Assembly: GCF_016086655.4 (NCBI RefSeq)
Contig: NC_052131.2
Span: 33,791,705 to 33,855,704, forward strand
From: Lepeophtheirus salmonis
Lineage: Eukaryota > Arthropoda > Copepoda > Siphonostomatoida > Caligidae
DNA: 64,000 bases
Reading direction: 5' to 3'
Position numbers and translations under genes: made by a program. Below the pieces are notes generated by a model. The model was not told where the DNA came from. It ran no database searches and saw nothing but the letters and a program-made list of their open reading frames with translations. Of this stretch, positions 47,798 through 59,167 are shown piece by piece; positions within the stretch are counted from its first letter, which is position 1; every line of letters begins with the position of its first letter.

Positions 47798-48038
47798 AGT
47801 GTTATGTCAGTTCTTAGTTATTCGGTCCAGTCCAGTCTTAGGATCGGTCCTATAAGCCCTTGAGATCCGTACTTCGTACTCTCAGTACAATAACTGATTT
47901 AAAAAAGAAGAAATAAAGTTGAGTGACGTCATGAAGGACCGAACTTCATCAGTTTTAGGACTGATTTACAGGACTGAGCCGACACTTAACTGGACGAAAC
48001 TCCAGTCTTCAGTCCTAAGTAAGGATCAACACAACGCT
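47798..48038. mobile_element. MITE family B, copy 2
   Basis: The left end AGTGTTATGTCAGTTCTTAG pairs with the outward right end AGCGTTGTGTTGATCCTTAC. The interior includes GGTCCAGTCCAGTCTTAGGA, GTTGAGTGACGTCATGAAGG (shared almost exactly with the 25.8 kb copy), CAGTTTTAGGACTGAT and CTTCAGTCCTAAG, giving a largely self-complementary structure. 241 bp. Confidence 0.75.
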
Positions 48039-48949
48039 GGATATGCCAATATTTTGAGATATTCTATATAATTTACCTTCTAATAATTTTAAAATTGTTC
48101 ATTCATGTCTTTATAGTGTACAATAAAGATCTTTGATTTTATGCCTGGGATTTTAAACAAGTTTGTAATGTTTTGACGATTTAATGATTAAATAATCTTC
48201 AAAAAATCATTAAACCATAGTGCTTAAAGAAGTGTTGTGTCGATTTAAGTTGAGTCAATAAATTGGAAAGATAAGAAATTAAGAAGCTTTATTTATTTTT
48301 TTATCTGATTTTAATCAAATTGGGTGCGTTATAAATACTATTATTGGGATACTCAAAAAATAAATATTAGATCCTTAACTTAGTCCAGCTCTGAGCTCCT
48401 TTTCATGATGTACTTGATCATTATTTTCTTGAAGACACTTTTATTTTGGATTTTAGTTTGTAAACCACTCATCTAATGGATGCTTATAATAAATCATTTT
48501 ATAGCTATAAAGTTATGTAACAAAATATTTTAACTTTTTTTTATGCTGTCATAAAAAAATATGATTGACCTTAACTTTTTTTTTCCTTAAATATCTCAAA
48601 CATCATAGCCATTGATAATGATAAAGTTTTTATCAAAACAGGATGAAATTCTCATATTACTTCTTTTCAAAAGAAGAGTAGTAGGTCTATTGGCTTGGGA
48701 GATAAAATAAACTTAATGTGTTCATATTAATTTAATTGTAGAAATATATTTCACATTTGATGGTTTTTATTGCTATAATTTCCTAAAAAAATCATACAAG
48801 TCTTCCAAATTGAAGAGTTTCAATTGGATAATCATTGAGAAATGGCATTAATAGATTGTTTATTGTTGAACCATTGGTTTGGGCTAAGGAATAAATTCTA
48901 TCTAAACCGTTTCTGACAAGAAATATTGAACTTAAAAAGGTTTGGTATA
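48039..48949. other. Stretch with no recognised feature
   Basis: Non-coding A+T-rich DNA between the MITE and the Tc1-like remnant. Confidence 0.4.
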
Positions 48950-49580
48950 TACAAGGTGCTCAAGCATTAAATGCAACCACTTTAGCAAACTCTCTTAGGC
49001 AAAGACAGGTACTTAGGCAGATGATTTTTTTGTTAAATAGCTTCTTCAAGCCTGCAAGAATTGAAAAAAAAAAAAACGGAATCGATTGACGAATTTGTTG
49101 TCCCAAATATTTGGAATAGGCAAGAAGCTCTCCTTGGAATCCACGCCGAGAGCGACAATATACAAATTACTCAAACTCTGAGACTCAGTGAGAATTTTGT
49201 TCGTAAGGTAATGAGGGAATTAGAGACCTCTAAAGGACTTGTCTACCACCCACAGCTGGAAAAAAAAAGTACCAAATGGCTCCAAGACAATTTCGAAGGA
49301 TTTTATCCTCCAAAACTTGCTAGATCTTAATCCAATGGATTTTGTTTGTTTATGTAGGCTGCGATCAAACAACAAACCAACCGAACCCACTTCAACACCA
49401 AAGACGAACTTATCAGTTGGATCAAAAAGGAATTCCAGGGTTCACCAAGAGGCCATGTGGAGAAGGCCTACTCGCACTTTCGGCCTTGTTTAAAGACTGT
49501 AATTGAGGCTGAAGGTGATTTTATTGAATAAAATAAATTAGAATCTATCAAGCTTTCAGAATTTGGTTTTATTTTTATAA
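48950..49580 (+). pseudogene. Internally deleted Tc1/mariner-type element and transposase (family TcB), copy 3
   Basis: The element begins at TATACAAGGTGCTCAAGCAT, a Tc1/mariner-type terminus after TA. Its leader (GACAGGTACTTAGGCAGATG, TTCAAGCCTGCAAGAATTGA) matches the 30.7 kb copy. From 49070 it encodes 'TESIDEFVVPNIWNRQEALL', 'GIHAESDNIQITQTLRLSEN' and 'FVRKVMRELETSKG' (helix-turn-helix), then immediately 'KKSTKWLQDNFEGFYPPKL', and, after a stop or frameshift, 'DLNPMDFVCLC', 'SRIKKEFQGSPRG'-like sequence and 'RFRPCL'-like sequence to about 49500. The catalytic middle is missing. The 3' flank AAATAAATTAGAATCTATCA matches the 8.6 kb copy. No right terminal repeat recognised. The best-preserved TcB copy. 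Confidence 0.8.
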
Positions 49581-49984
49581 TGTTAATTTAGGGTAAGTCA
49601 AAAAAATTAGCAAAATGAGTCTCCCATAGTCACCCCAGACTGCTCCCCTAATAACAAAATCGTGATTACAGCACTACTTATAAGTATTATTATAGGATTA
49701 AGAATCAAAGAGTTAAATCTCTGTGATCAGAGTTCAAAGTCCAATATTTTATTTCATGATTTTATACAAGAGATTTCTATCAAAATTGGCCCTATTTTAC
49801 ATATTATATATTGTATTGAGGAGCGTGAGTGTTTAAATCCCTTCAACTCATTTCATAGCAAAGAACCTCTATAAAGTAACATAATTGGAATTAGTTGAGA
49901 TCTTTTCTGTTCGATTATAATCATAGTTTTACAGGAATCACTTTTTCTCCTATTATGATCCTCATTTTTGTTTGAATACTATCT

Positions 49985-50180
49985 CTAGAGGTCATAAGTG
50001 TAAGTCCATTTGGGTAAAATTGAGGATCGACATAAGAGTGTTGTATATACAGAGTTTATTTCCTTCGTCTCACGGATTATTGCACTTAATATAATATAAT
50101 TTTCTCACAGCTAACCCACTCTCCTCCCAAACATCCCTCAAATTGTTAGGATTCTCAAGTTCTTTTTTGATTTATTTTAT
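49985..50180 (-). repeat. Repeat family A, copy (minus), partial
   Basis: AAAATTGAGGATCGACATAA, GTATATACAGAGTTTATTTC, CTCCTCCCAAACATCCCTCA, AATTGTTAGGATTCTCAAGT. The family's 3' end is missing. Confidence 0.7.
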
Positions 50181-50230
50181 TTTTACATACGGGAGAAAAA
50201 TATTTTTGTAATATTACTTTTCTTTATGTT

Positions 50231-50275
50231 AGACTAGCGGCAGTACCCGGCATTGCTCAGAGTTATTTATTGAAC
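50231..50275 (+). repeat. Short retrotransposon-tail-like repeat, copy 2
   Basis: GACTAGCGGCAGTACCCGGC followed by ATTGCTCAGAGTTATTTATT aligns with 31795-31872 and 61893-61975. Only the first half is present. Confidence 0.4.
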
Positions 50276-51389
50276 AATAGCGCAAAAAAAAAAAATCAAT
50301 GTATTGCTTGTTGACCACAAACATAGTCTAGTCAATTAGAAAGTTTTTACCTTTTTTATATGCAGGAATAATTAAACCCAAGTATCAATTTAAGAAAATA
50401 GTTTAAAAATTATGATTATTTTACATAAAATTCAAAAAATATTTTTTTACATAATTCTAAAAGGTTATTCAAAATTACAAACACAGATAGTATTTTTATT
50501 ACTGTCGTTATGAGATATAAACTATTATATAAACTCTTTAAAATCCAAAATATAATTAATAATTGTTTTTTTAATATGACACACTGTGCTTAAGCTCAAA
50601 AATGAGGTATCGAAAGACAAAACAAACCAACTTTGTTTGATTAATTATACATAAACAGAAAAACTGTAAATAATTAAGTAAATATCTTAGACATTATAAA
50701 ATATTTTTAAAAAAATGCACAATATGTTTATCGGAGTAACTAAATACTAAAAAACCACATAAAAAGTACAATTTTTGACTCGTAGATCATATTTGAGATG
50801 GTAGAAGATACCTAAAAACTATAAATTTTGAAAGATAAAAAACTCAATTTTTACCAAATAATATGGGTCTGATAGGCTTCAAACTTTTCTTAAAACAGTT
50901 TTTTGATTGTCCAAAGCAAAAAAAAAAAAGTCTTTGTACATGAAACAAAATGTAATCCAGGAAATGGGGCAGTCTTGTGAACATAAAATACTTCCAATAT
51001 AAATTGAGTTTTCTTTTCAATCATGTATTTTACTATAGAATACCACTGAGCTCGTAACCATTCCATACATTCTTATACTTGACTCGTACTGAGTATTGGA
51101 TATGTCTAAAATAACTAAAAAGTGTGCAGTCCCATCAATCCAGCCCTAATAAAAATTTCGAGTCCTACGACCCATCCTTACAACTACTTACAACTACAAC
51201 AGCTGAAATGTTCCAGTATTATACGTTCTAGTCAGTAGCCTCGATATTCCCTTTTTTTAGGGGGCCGGGGGTCTCAACCCCCCTAAAACTTCTAAAGCAC
51301 TTCTAAAAATTTTATTATTTACTTTGTACAAGTTGCAAACATAAAATGAGACGAATAATTTAAAATGAAAGATAAACTAATGGTGTAAT
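50276..51389. other. Stretch with no recognised feature
   Basis: A+T-rich; GGGGGCCGGGGGTCTCAACC near 51260 resembles the G/C patch of element H, but no further match is seen. Confidence 0.4.
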
Positions 51390-51606
51390 TTTTGACTATT
51401 TAAAAAAATATATTAAAATATAAGTATTCTAAAGCACATATAAAGTTCAATTGCCCAAAGTTATAGTACTTATAATTAAATAATAACCCTCTAATATATA
51501 ATACATCAAAAGGAAAATTAATATATGGTAATTAAAATTACCATATATTAATTCAATAATACATTTTAAGACAAAGAAATTGCAACTTGTATAGTTTGCT
51601 TATACT
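51390..51606 (+). repeat. Dispersed repeat family D, copy 2, with perfect palindrome
   Basis: Aligned with 1758-1990 (AAAATATAAGTATTCTA, GCACATATAAAGTT, AATAATAACC, AGAAATTGCAACTTG). Inside, 51518-51551 is a perfect inverted repeat with 16-base arms (TTAATATATGGTAATT) around AA. It is not conserved in the other copy, which has a different palindrome further right. Confidence 0.6.
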
Positions 51607-52584
51607 GGTTCCAACTTGTAAAGACATTCAAATTGAAATACGAGTTCCATATTTTAAAAATTGTGGTCATCAAAACTTGGTTGAGTTACTTGGGTTATGA
51701 TGCCAAAAATTTAATCTAGGCAGTCCTCTTTTATATTGTCAATGTATATTATGACTTATTGCATTAAATATGCTATAAATTAAAAAAAAATATGAGACCT
51801 GACAGTAATACTAAAGGAATTATTTAGGATCTGAAAATAAAATATTTAAAGGAAGCAAACAAATTACAGGAATGACTAAATCGATAAATATTAAAACTTT
51901 TGAAAATTGATTCACTATTTAAGTAGAATCTGTTCGAGATTGTTCAATTTTAAATCAATCAACCTTAACCAACAAACATAATATTAATAGATGGCTCTAT
52001 AGAGAACCAATGCAAAATTTAATATCTATATTAACAAAAAAAATTGTACATTTTGCAAGTTTCATCGTTTCGTTTTCCGGTATAAAGTCGTATACGAGCA
52101 AACCAATTAGTCTGAAATATTTGGCAAATAAAAACCTGACTACATACCTGCTAACCTGGTATATTAAATGTACATTTTTATTTATTTATTTTTGCAATAA
52201 AGCCATAAAATAGCAATATAAATTTGTTCTTTGACATTTTTTTTTATTCACATTAATGTCAGATGTATTTATTTAATAGATTTGTCCTCTACGCGGATTA
52301 AAAAGAATGATGACAGATTTATAATGAAAAAACATATATATAATAATGCTAGATTTTGGACAGATCGATGCTCGCTGAAAAGTGCTAAATTTTTTCACAT
52401 CTCTAGTGATAATATACTAATTGCCACCAGAAAATGTTGTTTGCCATTTAACCAAGTGTAACAACGAAATCTGACGCTTAAGATTTCCATATTTTTCTGG
52501 CATATATTCTGACAAATCTGTGGAATGCTTTCTGTATGATAAAACATATATATAAACGTTTCACTTAGTAGTAAAAACATCGCC
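51607..52584. other. Stretch with no recognised feature
   Basis: Contains small ORFs at 52010-52213 and 52231-52461 without domain resemblance. The last part may be the leader of the following Tc1-like remnant. Confidence 0.4.
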
Positions 52585-53145
52585 ATGGAGTCAACAACAA
52601 AAGATGTCAATCCTATTACATTTTCAGAAGCAGAACGCAGGTGCTCTATTGTAATGACTGTGGTGATCAACAATCTACATAGATATGGGCAAATGCTGAA
52701 GTATCAAGGATGACAGGAATCCACAGGAGAGTGGATGTGGATTTGAGTAATACCGTCTTGGAGCCTGATTGGCTACAGGAACACTTGTACGACCGGTTGT
52801 CCAATTATATTTTGTCTTCTACCTTCCATGACCTGAATCTTGAAGGATTATTTTTTCTTGAGTTACCTTGAGTCCTCAAACTAACAAAAAGTACCTTATC
52901 TTCTCCATCGTCCTGGAATGCTAGAATTTCTATCGGGCTCTAGTTTCTAGTTCCTTTACGCCGTTCAGTCCTGGATCGAGTCCGTTATTCAGGCCAACAG
53001 AGGCTATATTCACCAAGAAATACTCTCAATAATTGTATCTGATCCTCATGTTTTGTTTTTTGTATAGGTCTAAAAAATGAACATTTTACCTTAAATTAAA
53101 CAAGATAGATCAAAAGCACCCGATTTCTTTGACGTACCCTGTATA
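52585..53145 (+). pseudogene. Tc1/mariner-type element remnant (family TcE)
   Basis: A reading from Met 52585, 'MESTTKDVNPITFSEAERRC', shifts frame to 'EVSRMTGIHRRVD', which resembles a Tc1-type helix-turn-helix. After an unalignable middle with stops, 52950-53020 encodes 'SWIESVIQANRGYIHQE', the typical last residues of this superfamily ('RIEAVIxAxGGYIE'). The right end is clear: the complement of 53108-53143 begins TACAGGGTACGTCAAAGAAA, and TA follows. I could not find the matching left end. The gene is much shorter than a functional transposase (about 340 residues) and lacks recognisable catalytic motifs. Confidence 0.6.
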
Positions 53146-54325
53146 TCAAATAACGTAATGTTGGCCATTTTTGAGGCTATATTATTTAGAGTTATTTAGT
53201 AATTAATTTACTCTTATTTGTAAAATTATATTTCCTTCAATGCGATATGAGATGTAAAGAACGTGATTTAAAATAATCTAAGAGTGGCACGTCATACTGG
53301 GGACCTAGAATACTGAATACATATATCCCAAATATAACAATTTCATCAAGAAAGGATAAATACTATTTAATTAATCATTGCCATACAGTAGAATTTAAAT
53401 AAATTTTATTAAATATTTAATTCGTTAATAGCTGTTACTTTTTAAAAGTTGTTCTTAGGTATTAAAAAAAAAAAAACAGGCTCTGCAACGTTTCAGTACC
53501 ATAAAAAAAAATATTTGCATAGTTCCAGAAGCTTGAACATTCATATTTTCTATTGATAGTCTTCTTAATAAAATGATTTTTAATTGTAAGAATTCAAATA
53601 CTGATTTTGAATATCCTGTCTAGTAAGCCGATATTTTGAAAAGTGGAACCTCTAAAAATAAAGTTTTAGTCGAGAAATAAGTTTGAATAATTTTTTGAAA
53701 CAGAAAATAAATATATCATTAATATCCTTAACAATAAAATCCACTGTATCATTGTTTATTTTGATGCAAATGACAATTTAAAAAAAAATTAATCGTTTTT
53801 TTGAGAATAATTGAACCTTTTATTAGTTAAATTTAACTAAAATTTGCTATATATCTTGTCAATAATCACATATAAAGGGTTATGTATCACTATTTTTTTT
53901 TTTTATTTAGTTTTATTAAGATGACGTAGGTCATCTTTTGGATCATTAATATACCTTTTTACCTATTATTCTTACTTGTATTGATCTTTTATTATTCTAT
54001 GAGTATGTAACTATTTTACCTTTTAGTCCCTTAGAAATATGTTTTGACACTGACTTCTTGTCTCTGAAGATCCTTCCACCTCCCCTAAATTTTTATAACA
54101 AATATTTTCTGAAATACATATCGTCACAAATGTAAACTTTACAAAGTGAAAATTTCTAAAATAACCAATTATTTTATATTATTATCTCTACACAATATAT
54201 ATATATATATTTAAAAAGTATATCATTTATTTTACGATTATGATATTTGATATTATTTATGTGCATTGGTATATAATTTTCATTCTAAAGTTGCACAAAA
54301 CAAAACAAACATATAAAATACGTAC
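53146..54325. other. Stretch with no recognised feature
   Basis: A+T-rich with homopolymer runs and a short (TA)n near 54195-54210. Confidence 0.4.
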
Positions 54326-54594
54326 CTTAATACAGTTTTATTACTACCAAATCTACCTTGAAGAATTTTAAACGTCTTTACGAGTCCAATGACTTGCTCA
54401 ATATGAATTCCTTTAGCGGGAATGTTCCTATCTTTTACAGTGTAATTGAGTGACTCATCGCATGAAAGTAGGATTTACCTTGACGTCTTGATTGGCAAAA
54501 AGATCTTGTATCATAATGCATCTATCAGTCATGATAGAATTTCCATTGGACAATCGAACTCTGATTTTTCCATTATTTGACGATCACTGCAATC
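54326..54594 (-). pseudogene. Harbinger/PIF-type (HARBI1-like, DDE_Tnp_4) transposase exon remnant
   Basis: On the minus strand, with two frameshifts: 'SDRQIMEKSEF', then 'SIMTDRCIMIQDLFANQDVK' and 'VNPTFMR', then 'VKDRNIPAKGIHIEQVIGLV' and 'KTFKILQGRFGSNKTVLR'. This is the order of the second half of Harbinger-type nucleases: 'SDxxIxxxSGF', 'VMADRGF.IxDLLxxxGVxLNxPPF', 'RxIAxxRIHVERxIGRxKxFKIL'. The second Asp (MTDR) and the final Glu (HIEQ) are kept. The N-terminal half is absent. It ends at TTAAG followed by GTACGT, which looks like a splice donor, so this may be one exon of a once intron-containing gene. Frameshifts make it inactive. Confidence 0.7.
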
Positions 54595-55100
54595 ACTCTT
54601 CTTTTCTTCCTATATGACTCTTTAATAATTAAATATATTGATCTTATAAGATAAATTCAAAAATGAGCTGTACCCTTGAAATATTACGAGGATATAGAGG
54701 GTTTTCTGAATGGAGGCTTTGTTAAATTATAGTTCAGATTTTCAGCTATCAAACGAGATTTTTTTTTTCTCTCTGGATTTGACTTTTTTTCTGTTTTTTT
54801 TTTTTTTTTTTTTTTGAGCTATGAACCTCTGGAGAAAAAAACCTTTTTCAACTTTAAACAAAGATTACTCAAGTTCTAAGGAACTAATGAATTTTCAAAA
54901 AAAAATTGGAATTGTTTAGCATTAGGCCTTGGAATATATATATATATATATCATTTATTTATATCTCCAATAAAAAGTGGTTAAAAAAGCTTTGGACCTT
55001 AATTTTTTTTTTGTTTTCTCGCACCCCATTGTTGGGGTATAGTTGTTTCTTGCTTAGCATTTAAGCATCTGTGAAAAGCTCAGATATTTTACCTAGCTAT
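54595..55100. other. Stretch with no recognised feature
   Basis: Poly-T tract around 54796-54814 and (TA)n near 54937-54950. I see no N-terminal half of the Harbinger gene here. Confidence 0.4.
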
Positions 55101-55471
55101 TAGTATTAGGTTTCAGTCTGATAATCCTGGAACGTTCTGAGACAGTTATGAAAAATTCTGTATAGATGTGTCCCGAAGAAAAATTCAGTCTGGATCGGGC
55201 TCATTTAGAATTTTGTCTAGACCGATTCCATAGACGAATAGTTGATGACGTCAGTTGTGATTCAAAATTGTGAACATTAGCACAATAACGTCATATTATA
55301 TATAATTTTTTGCATAGCTCATATTTGAACAACTCATAAATCAGGATAGGGGAGTAAATAAATTGGTTCACTATTTGAAAAAGATTCAGCTTTGTTCTTT
55401 GGTCTGAGATCAAAATATTAGTCCAAATCTGCTTTGAAAAAAAAAACAAAAAACGAATCGAAACAATACTA
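55101..55471. mobile_element. MITE family C, copy 2
   Basis: The left end TAGTATTAGGTTTCAGTCTG and outward right end TAGTATTGTTTCGATTCG correspond to the 46084-46325 copy (TAGTGTTGAGTTTCGGTCTG). The left 50 bases also share AATCCT, a GA-CG word and TCTGAGAC. At 371 bp the copy is longer because of sequence between 55260 and 55440. Confidence 0.55.
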
Positions 55472-55835
55472 TATACACACTTTCCGCTAGCTTCAGCTGT
55501 ATGTACCTAATTCAAATTCTGGAGACCAACATTCGATAAAAATAATGAGAGGAAGAGAATTTGAAAATATATAGATCTGTATAGTTTCAGAGTATTTGTT
55601 AAGTTTTATTAATTTTAATAGATTTAAAAGAAAGCAAGATTAAACAACTAGGATCCATTGAAAAGTATCCATATATTTCCACATTGATTATAATCTATAC
55701 CTTAGTTCTTAAACATATTCTATAAATTATTGTAATACATCTTGGCTTTAAAGACATATTTTAGCTGAAAGAGTTGTTTTTAATCATTCATTTATCCATG
55801 GTATTTTTGAGACTTGGAATAATCACGCAGAGTTT

Positions 55836-56126
55836 TCATTCCCGGATGAGGAAAACATAAGAGGAGTGATTCCTTTGGAAAAAAAAGAGTAAGTGTCATT
55901 GTTTACTTCTTTCCTTTAAGAGGGAAATAATGAGAAACAAGTTGAGCTGCATGTCTGATTATTCCATATGTCTAGAATTCCATGTCTCATCCAAGAAATT
56001 CTAGACACATGGGATGATCTTGCATGAAGCTTAACTTGTTTTTATTTCCTTCTTCTTTTGAAGGAATGGAGTTAAAAAAATGAAGTGGATTCCCCTCATG
56101 TGGGAATTCCCTGACTCATCCAGAGA
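55836..56126. repeat. Long inverted repeat (foldback/hairpin) F
   Basis: The inner arms are 55912-55980 and 55995-56064, each about 70 bases, around a 14-base loop. Left-arm words AAACAAGTTGAGCTGCATG and TCCATATGTCTAGAATT match the complement of the right arm, AAACAAGTTAAGCTTCATG and CCCATGTGTCTAGAATT. Outer arms with CATTCCCGGATGAG (left) and CTCATCCAGAGAATG (right) extend the symmetry to about 290 bp. If transcribed it would form a long imperfect hairpin. A partial copy lies at 36262-36362. No coding capacity. Confidence 0.8.
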
Positions 56127-56299
56127 ATGATGAAAGTTATTTATTAAAACAATTTCCTTTTGAATATATCTTTAGATGTGGTCGCAAATTTGGTAGGTTT
56201 CGTTTTCCCCCTACAAAGGAACAATTATTGAATAAAATATAATGCTCATTATTCGTTGTATATCTTTTAATGAAGTAATAGTTGGGCTGTAAATTGCAA

Positions 56300-56585
56300 G
56301 CATTTCAGATATGTAAAAAAAATTAACATCGCAACCCTAACCATTTGAAGAGTATTTAAGAGGAGAGCAACTTAAATGTTATGAACGTTTCATTAAATCA
56401 GCTGCAAGCAACCGTAAAAGGAAAGAGATACACAAAAGTTGACCTCTTTATCAAGTAAGGACAAACACAGAAATTACTGCGTTGTCAATCCTCAATTCTA
56501 CTTTGAGTCCAACAGAGACTAACATTAAAACTCTGCAATACCTCTGTATTATTAGTCTCTATCCTTCATGAGCACAAAAACTTGT
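56300..56585 (+). repeat. Repeat family A, copy (plus)
   Basis: AAATTAACATCGCAACCCTA, CATTTGAAGAGTATTTAAGA, TTTCATTAAATCAGCTGCAA, TGTCAATCCTCAATTCTACT, TATCCTTCATGAGCACAAAA. Near full length. Confidence 0.75.
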
Positions 56586-57504
56586 GATTACTTTATATTT
56601 ATTTATTCTCTCTTTAAGAATTAAAACCTAATAAAAAGAACCTTAAATTTTTTTTAAAATAAACTTTCTTTAGGTTGTCAGCAGCAAAAACTCGCAAGAT
56701 AAAAAATTTATAAGATTGACAACCCTAATTATTTTACAAAAAAAAAAAAAAAAAGGAAGACGCGCAACTCCTCGTCATTATAACAAGTATATAGGAAATG
56801 ATTTGAATATATCAAAATTCAGTATGATCTCATTAATTTTTGGCTCCTACATATGTGGCAATTAACGAAATATGTACAATATTGTCGTATATATACTAAT
56901 GGTGTTTAAAGGAGGAAGGCAAAGGGATGATGGTAGTATGTATGCCTTGTCATTGGGCATATATAATGCCCATTAAATACACATTGTGTATTGTTACTTT
57001 ATTGAAAACAATCAGTTTGAGGGAAGGATGAGGATGATGACGAGAATTGTGAATAATTATTATCGTTATTACTTCGGCCTTGAACCGTTATGACAAGAAG
57101 AACACCTTTGTTAAAGCTATGATGCCATAACCATACAATATACATTGTATATAATACACAACATATCCTCTTTGGCAAACATTTTTGATTTTTTTGTTTT
57201 GCTTTTTTATTGTCAATTAAATGTTTGTCATTATTATTTTTATTTCTTTGCGAAATAATGTTGGAGATTGAGGGATTTATGACTCTTTTAGAATGACAAC
57301 TTATGTAATTTTATTGTTTATTGAGAGTTTGATCCTTTATTTTTTCAGGAAATTAGTACAGAGTTACAGTAGCATGAATAAATTACAAAAAAACTTTATA
57401 TAGAATCAAGAAAAGACAACTCAAAACCAATTTAGGATATAGCTAAATACTATATTTAGCTATATTTTTTATTGAATATTTTCTCTCTAACAAGTAATAA
57501 CATT
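56586..57504. other. Stretch with no recognised feature
   Basis: Contains a poly-A run at about 56738-56753 and a perfect 29-base A+T-rich inverted repeat at 57437-57465 (ATATAGCTAAATA arms, 3-base loop). Confidence 0.4.
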
Positions 57505-57610
57505 CTCGAGAGAGGTGGACAGATTAACAGCTCTTGAAGATGAAGGCTGCGTCCATGGCGTACCTCGCTGTTATGATGGCAGCTCGAAGCAAATCCAAAA
57601 GTCTGGTTGA
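57505..57610 (-). pseudogene. Tc1/mariner-type transposase C-terminal scrap (family TcC)
   Basis: The minus strand encodes 'LLRAAIITARYAMDAAFIFK' followed by 'SC', a stop and 'SV', closely resembling 'DTIMTAWYTMDTSFIVKNCQ' of the copy at 27.0 kb. The family normally continues with an R-rich stretch and 'EAVI'. Only about 30 codons are recognisable. The ORF on the plus strand at 57534-57791 begins antisense to this and is not a gene. Confidence 0.55.
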
Positions 57611-59159
57611 ATTCTTTTTTAAAAAAGAAAATTTTTTGATAAACTTATTTTATCAGAAGTATTTTTATTTTGTGTTGAGCTTTTTTTTAACAAGGCAAAT
57701 TTTTTGGATGATTTTTTTTATAAAATACATTATATTCAATCCTCTTATAAATTTACATATATCTTCACAATATAATTCCATTTCTGAGTAACCCTCAAAT
57801 TTTCCGACTCATAACCCATTTTTTTCGAGTATAACGATTAGAAAAATTATGCGGAATTGGGTGAGACCAAAAAAATTTAAGTAATTATTTTATGATGATC
57901 TTTTTATTATAATAATTAAAAAAAACACAATTTTAGGATGAACTTTTTTATAAAGATTTTTTTTTTTACTATTGTATATTTTAACAGCATATTTTTATTT
58001 TTTGTGGTCAACCTCTCCCAAACCTCATTTTGCCAAGCCGTTGTTCTGCAAAGCCCGACATTTCCTCATCTTCCTTGTCTACCTTATGAAAAATAAGCTG
58101 ACGATAACTTTTTTGATTATTTGTAAAATATTACATAGACTAATTCCAAATATGAGCGATAACATTCATTACTGTCCCCCAGAAATGACAAAAAATTATG
58201 AAGAGATAAAACGGTAGAGCGGTATTTTTATTTTTAAATTACAGTATAAATGATTTCGAGGACTCTTATTCTCTCTTATCGAGATATTTTATCTAATAGT
58301 AAAAATTAGTAGAATTCTATGGATATGACTGGAGATTAAATTATTAGCAAACCCTCATCATCATCAAAACGTCTCTTTTTATCTGTATATATTTTTTTTT
58401 GAGAAAGTTGGAACTGTCGGGATCAATGAAACAGTGAAATATAAAATATGCTCTAATAATTATTACATCAAAAAGAGAAATACATTCAGACTATGGAGAC
58501 ATGCCAAGAAAGAATTTACGCAAGTACTGGAGAGATATAAAGAAAAATAGACTCTACCTACGATGAAAAACCTTTTAAAGAGTAATTTATTGGATTAGGT
58601 GTATTATATACTTTCTCATATTTAGGCCAAAAAGCCCCAAATTTTTATCAAATTGCTTCAAATCCGTTTAAAATAGATTTTACCGTCATAACCTTTTAAT
58701 AGGCCCCTGAAACATTTTTAAGAATAAATGCATGTTTTTGCTGTTGTAAAAATGCATTTTTTGGAATTATTCGTAAATTTGCAATTTTAATATAGTTTTA
58801 GTGAATTTATTAGTTTTTAAGTCGTTCTTCTGCTATTCCTATTTCTTGTTTCTTTTTTTCAATTGAAAGTGTATGTATGTTCTGTTACTAATGTAATAGC
58901 AGCTATTATTCTATGTATTACCCTCAATCTTACCAAAACTAATGAGTACACCTTTAACAACTAAAATTCATTAAAAGGAATGAATATTTCAAAAAACTTT
59001 TTATCAAAAAAAATAAATAAATTATAATGTTTGAACTATAATAATCAAAAATTATATCTATTGATGCCCCAAACTAAGGTTGTTAAGATTAATTTTAAAA
59101 AATAATGTACCTTTTCTCCTTATCTTGAAATCAGGCAAATATTTTAATCATTTTAATTG
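57611..59159. other. Stretch with no recognised feature
   Basis: A+T-rich; the plus-strand ORF at 57972-58217 has no recognisable domain. Confidence 0.4.
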
Positions 59160-59167
59160 ATATTTAC

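Noticed and set aside
52395..52673. 92-codon minus-strand ORF
   Set aside because: Overlaps the start of the TcE remnant on the other strand and shows no domain.
57437..57465. Perfect 13-base-arm hairpin
   Set aside because: A+T-rich palindromes of this size are not unusual in such sequence, and no T-run or element border supports a function.
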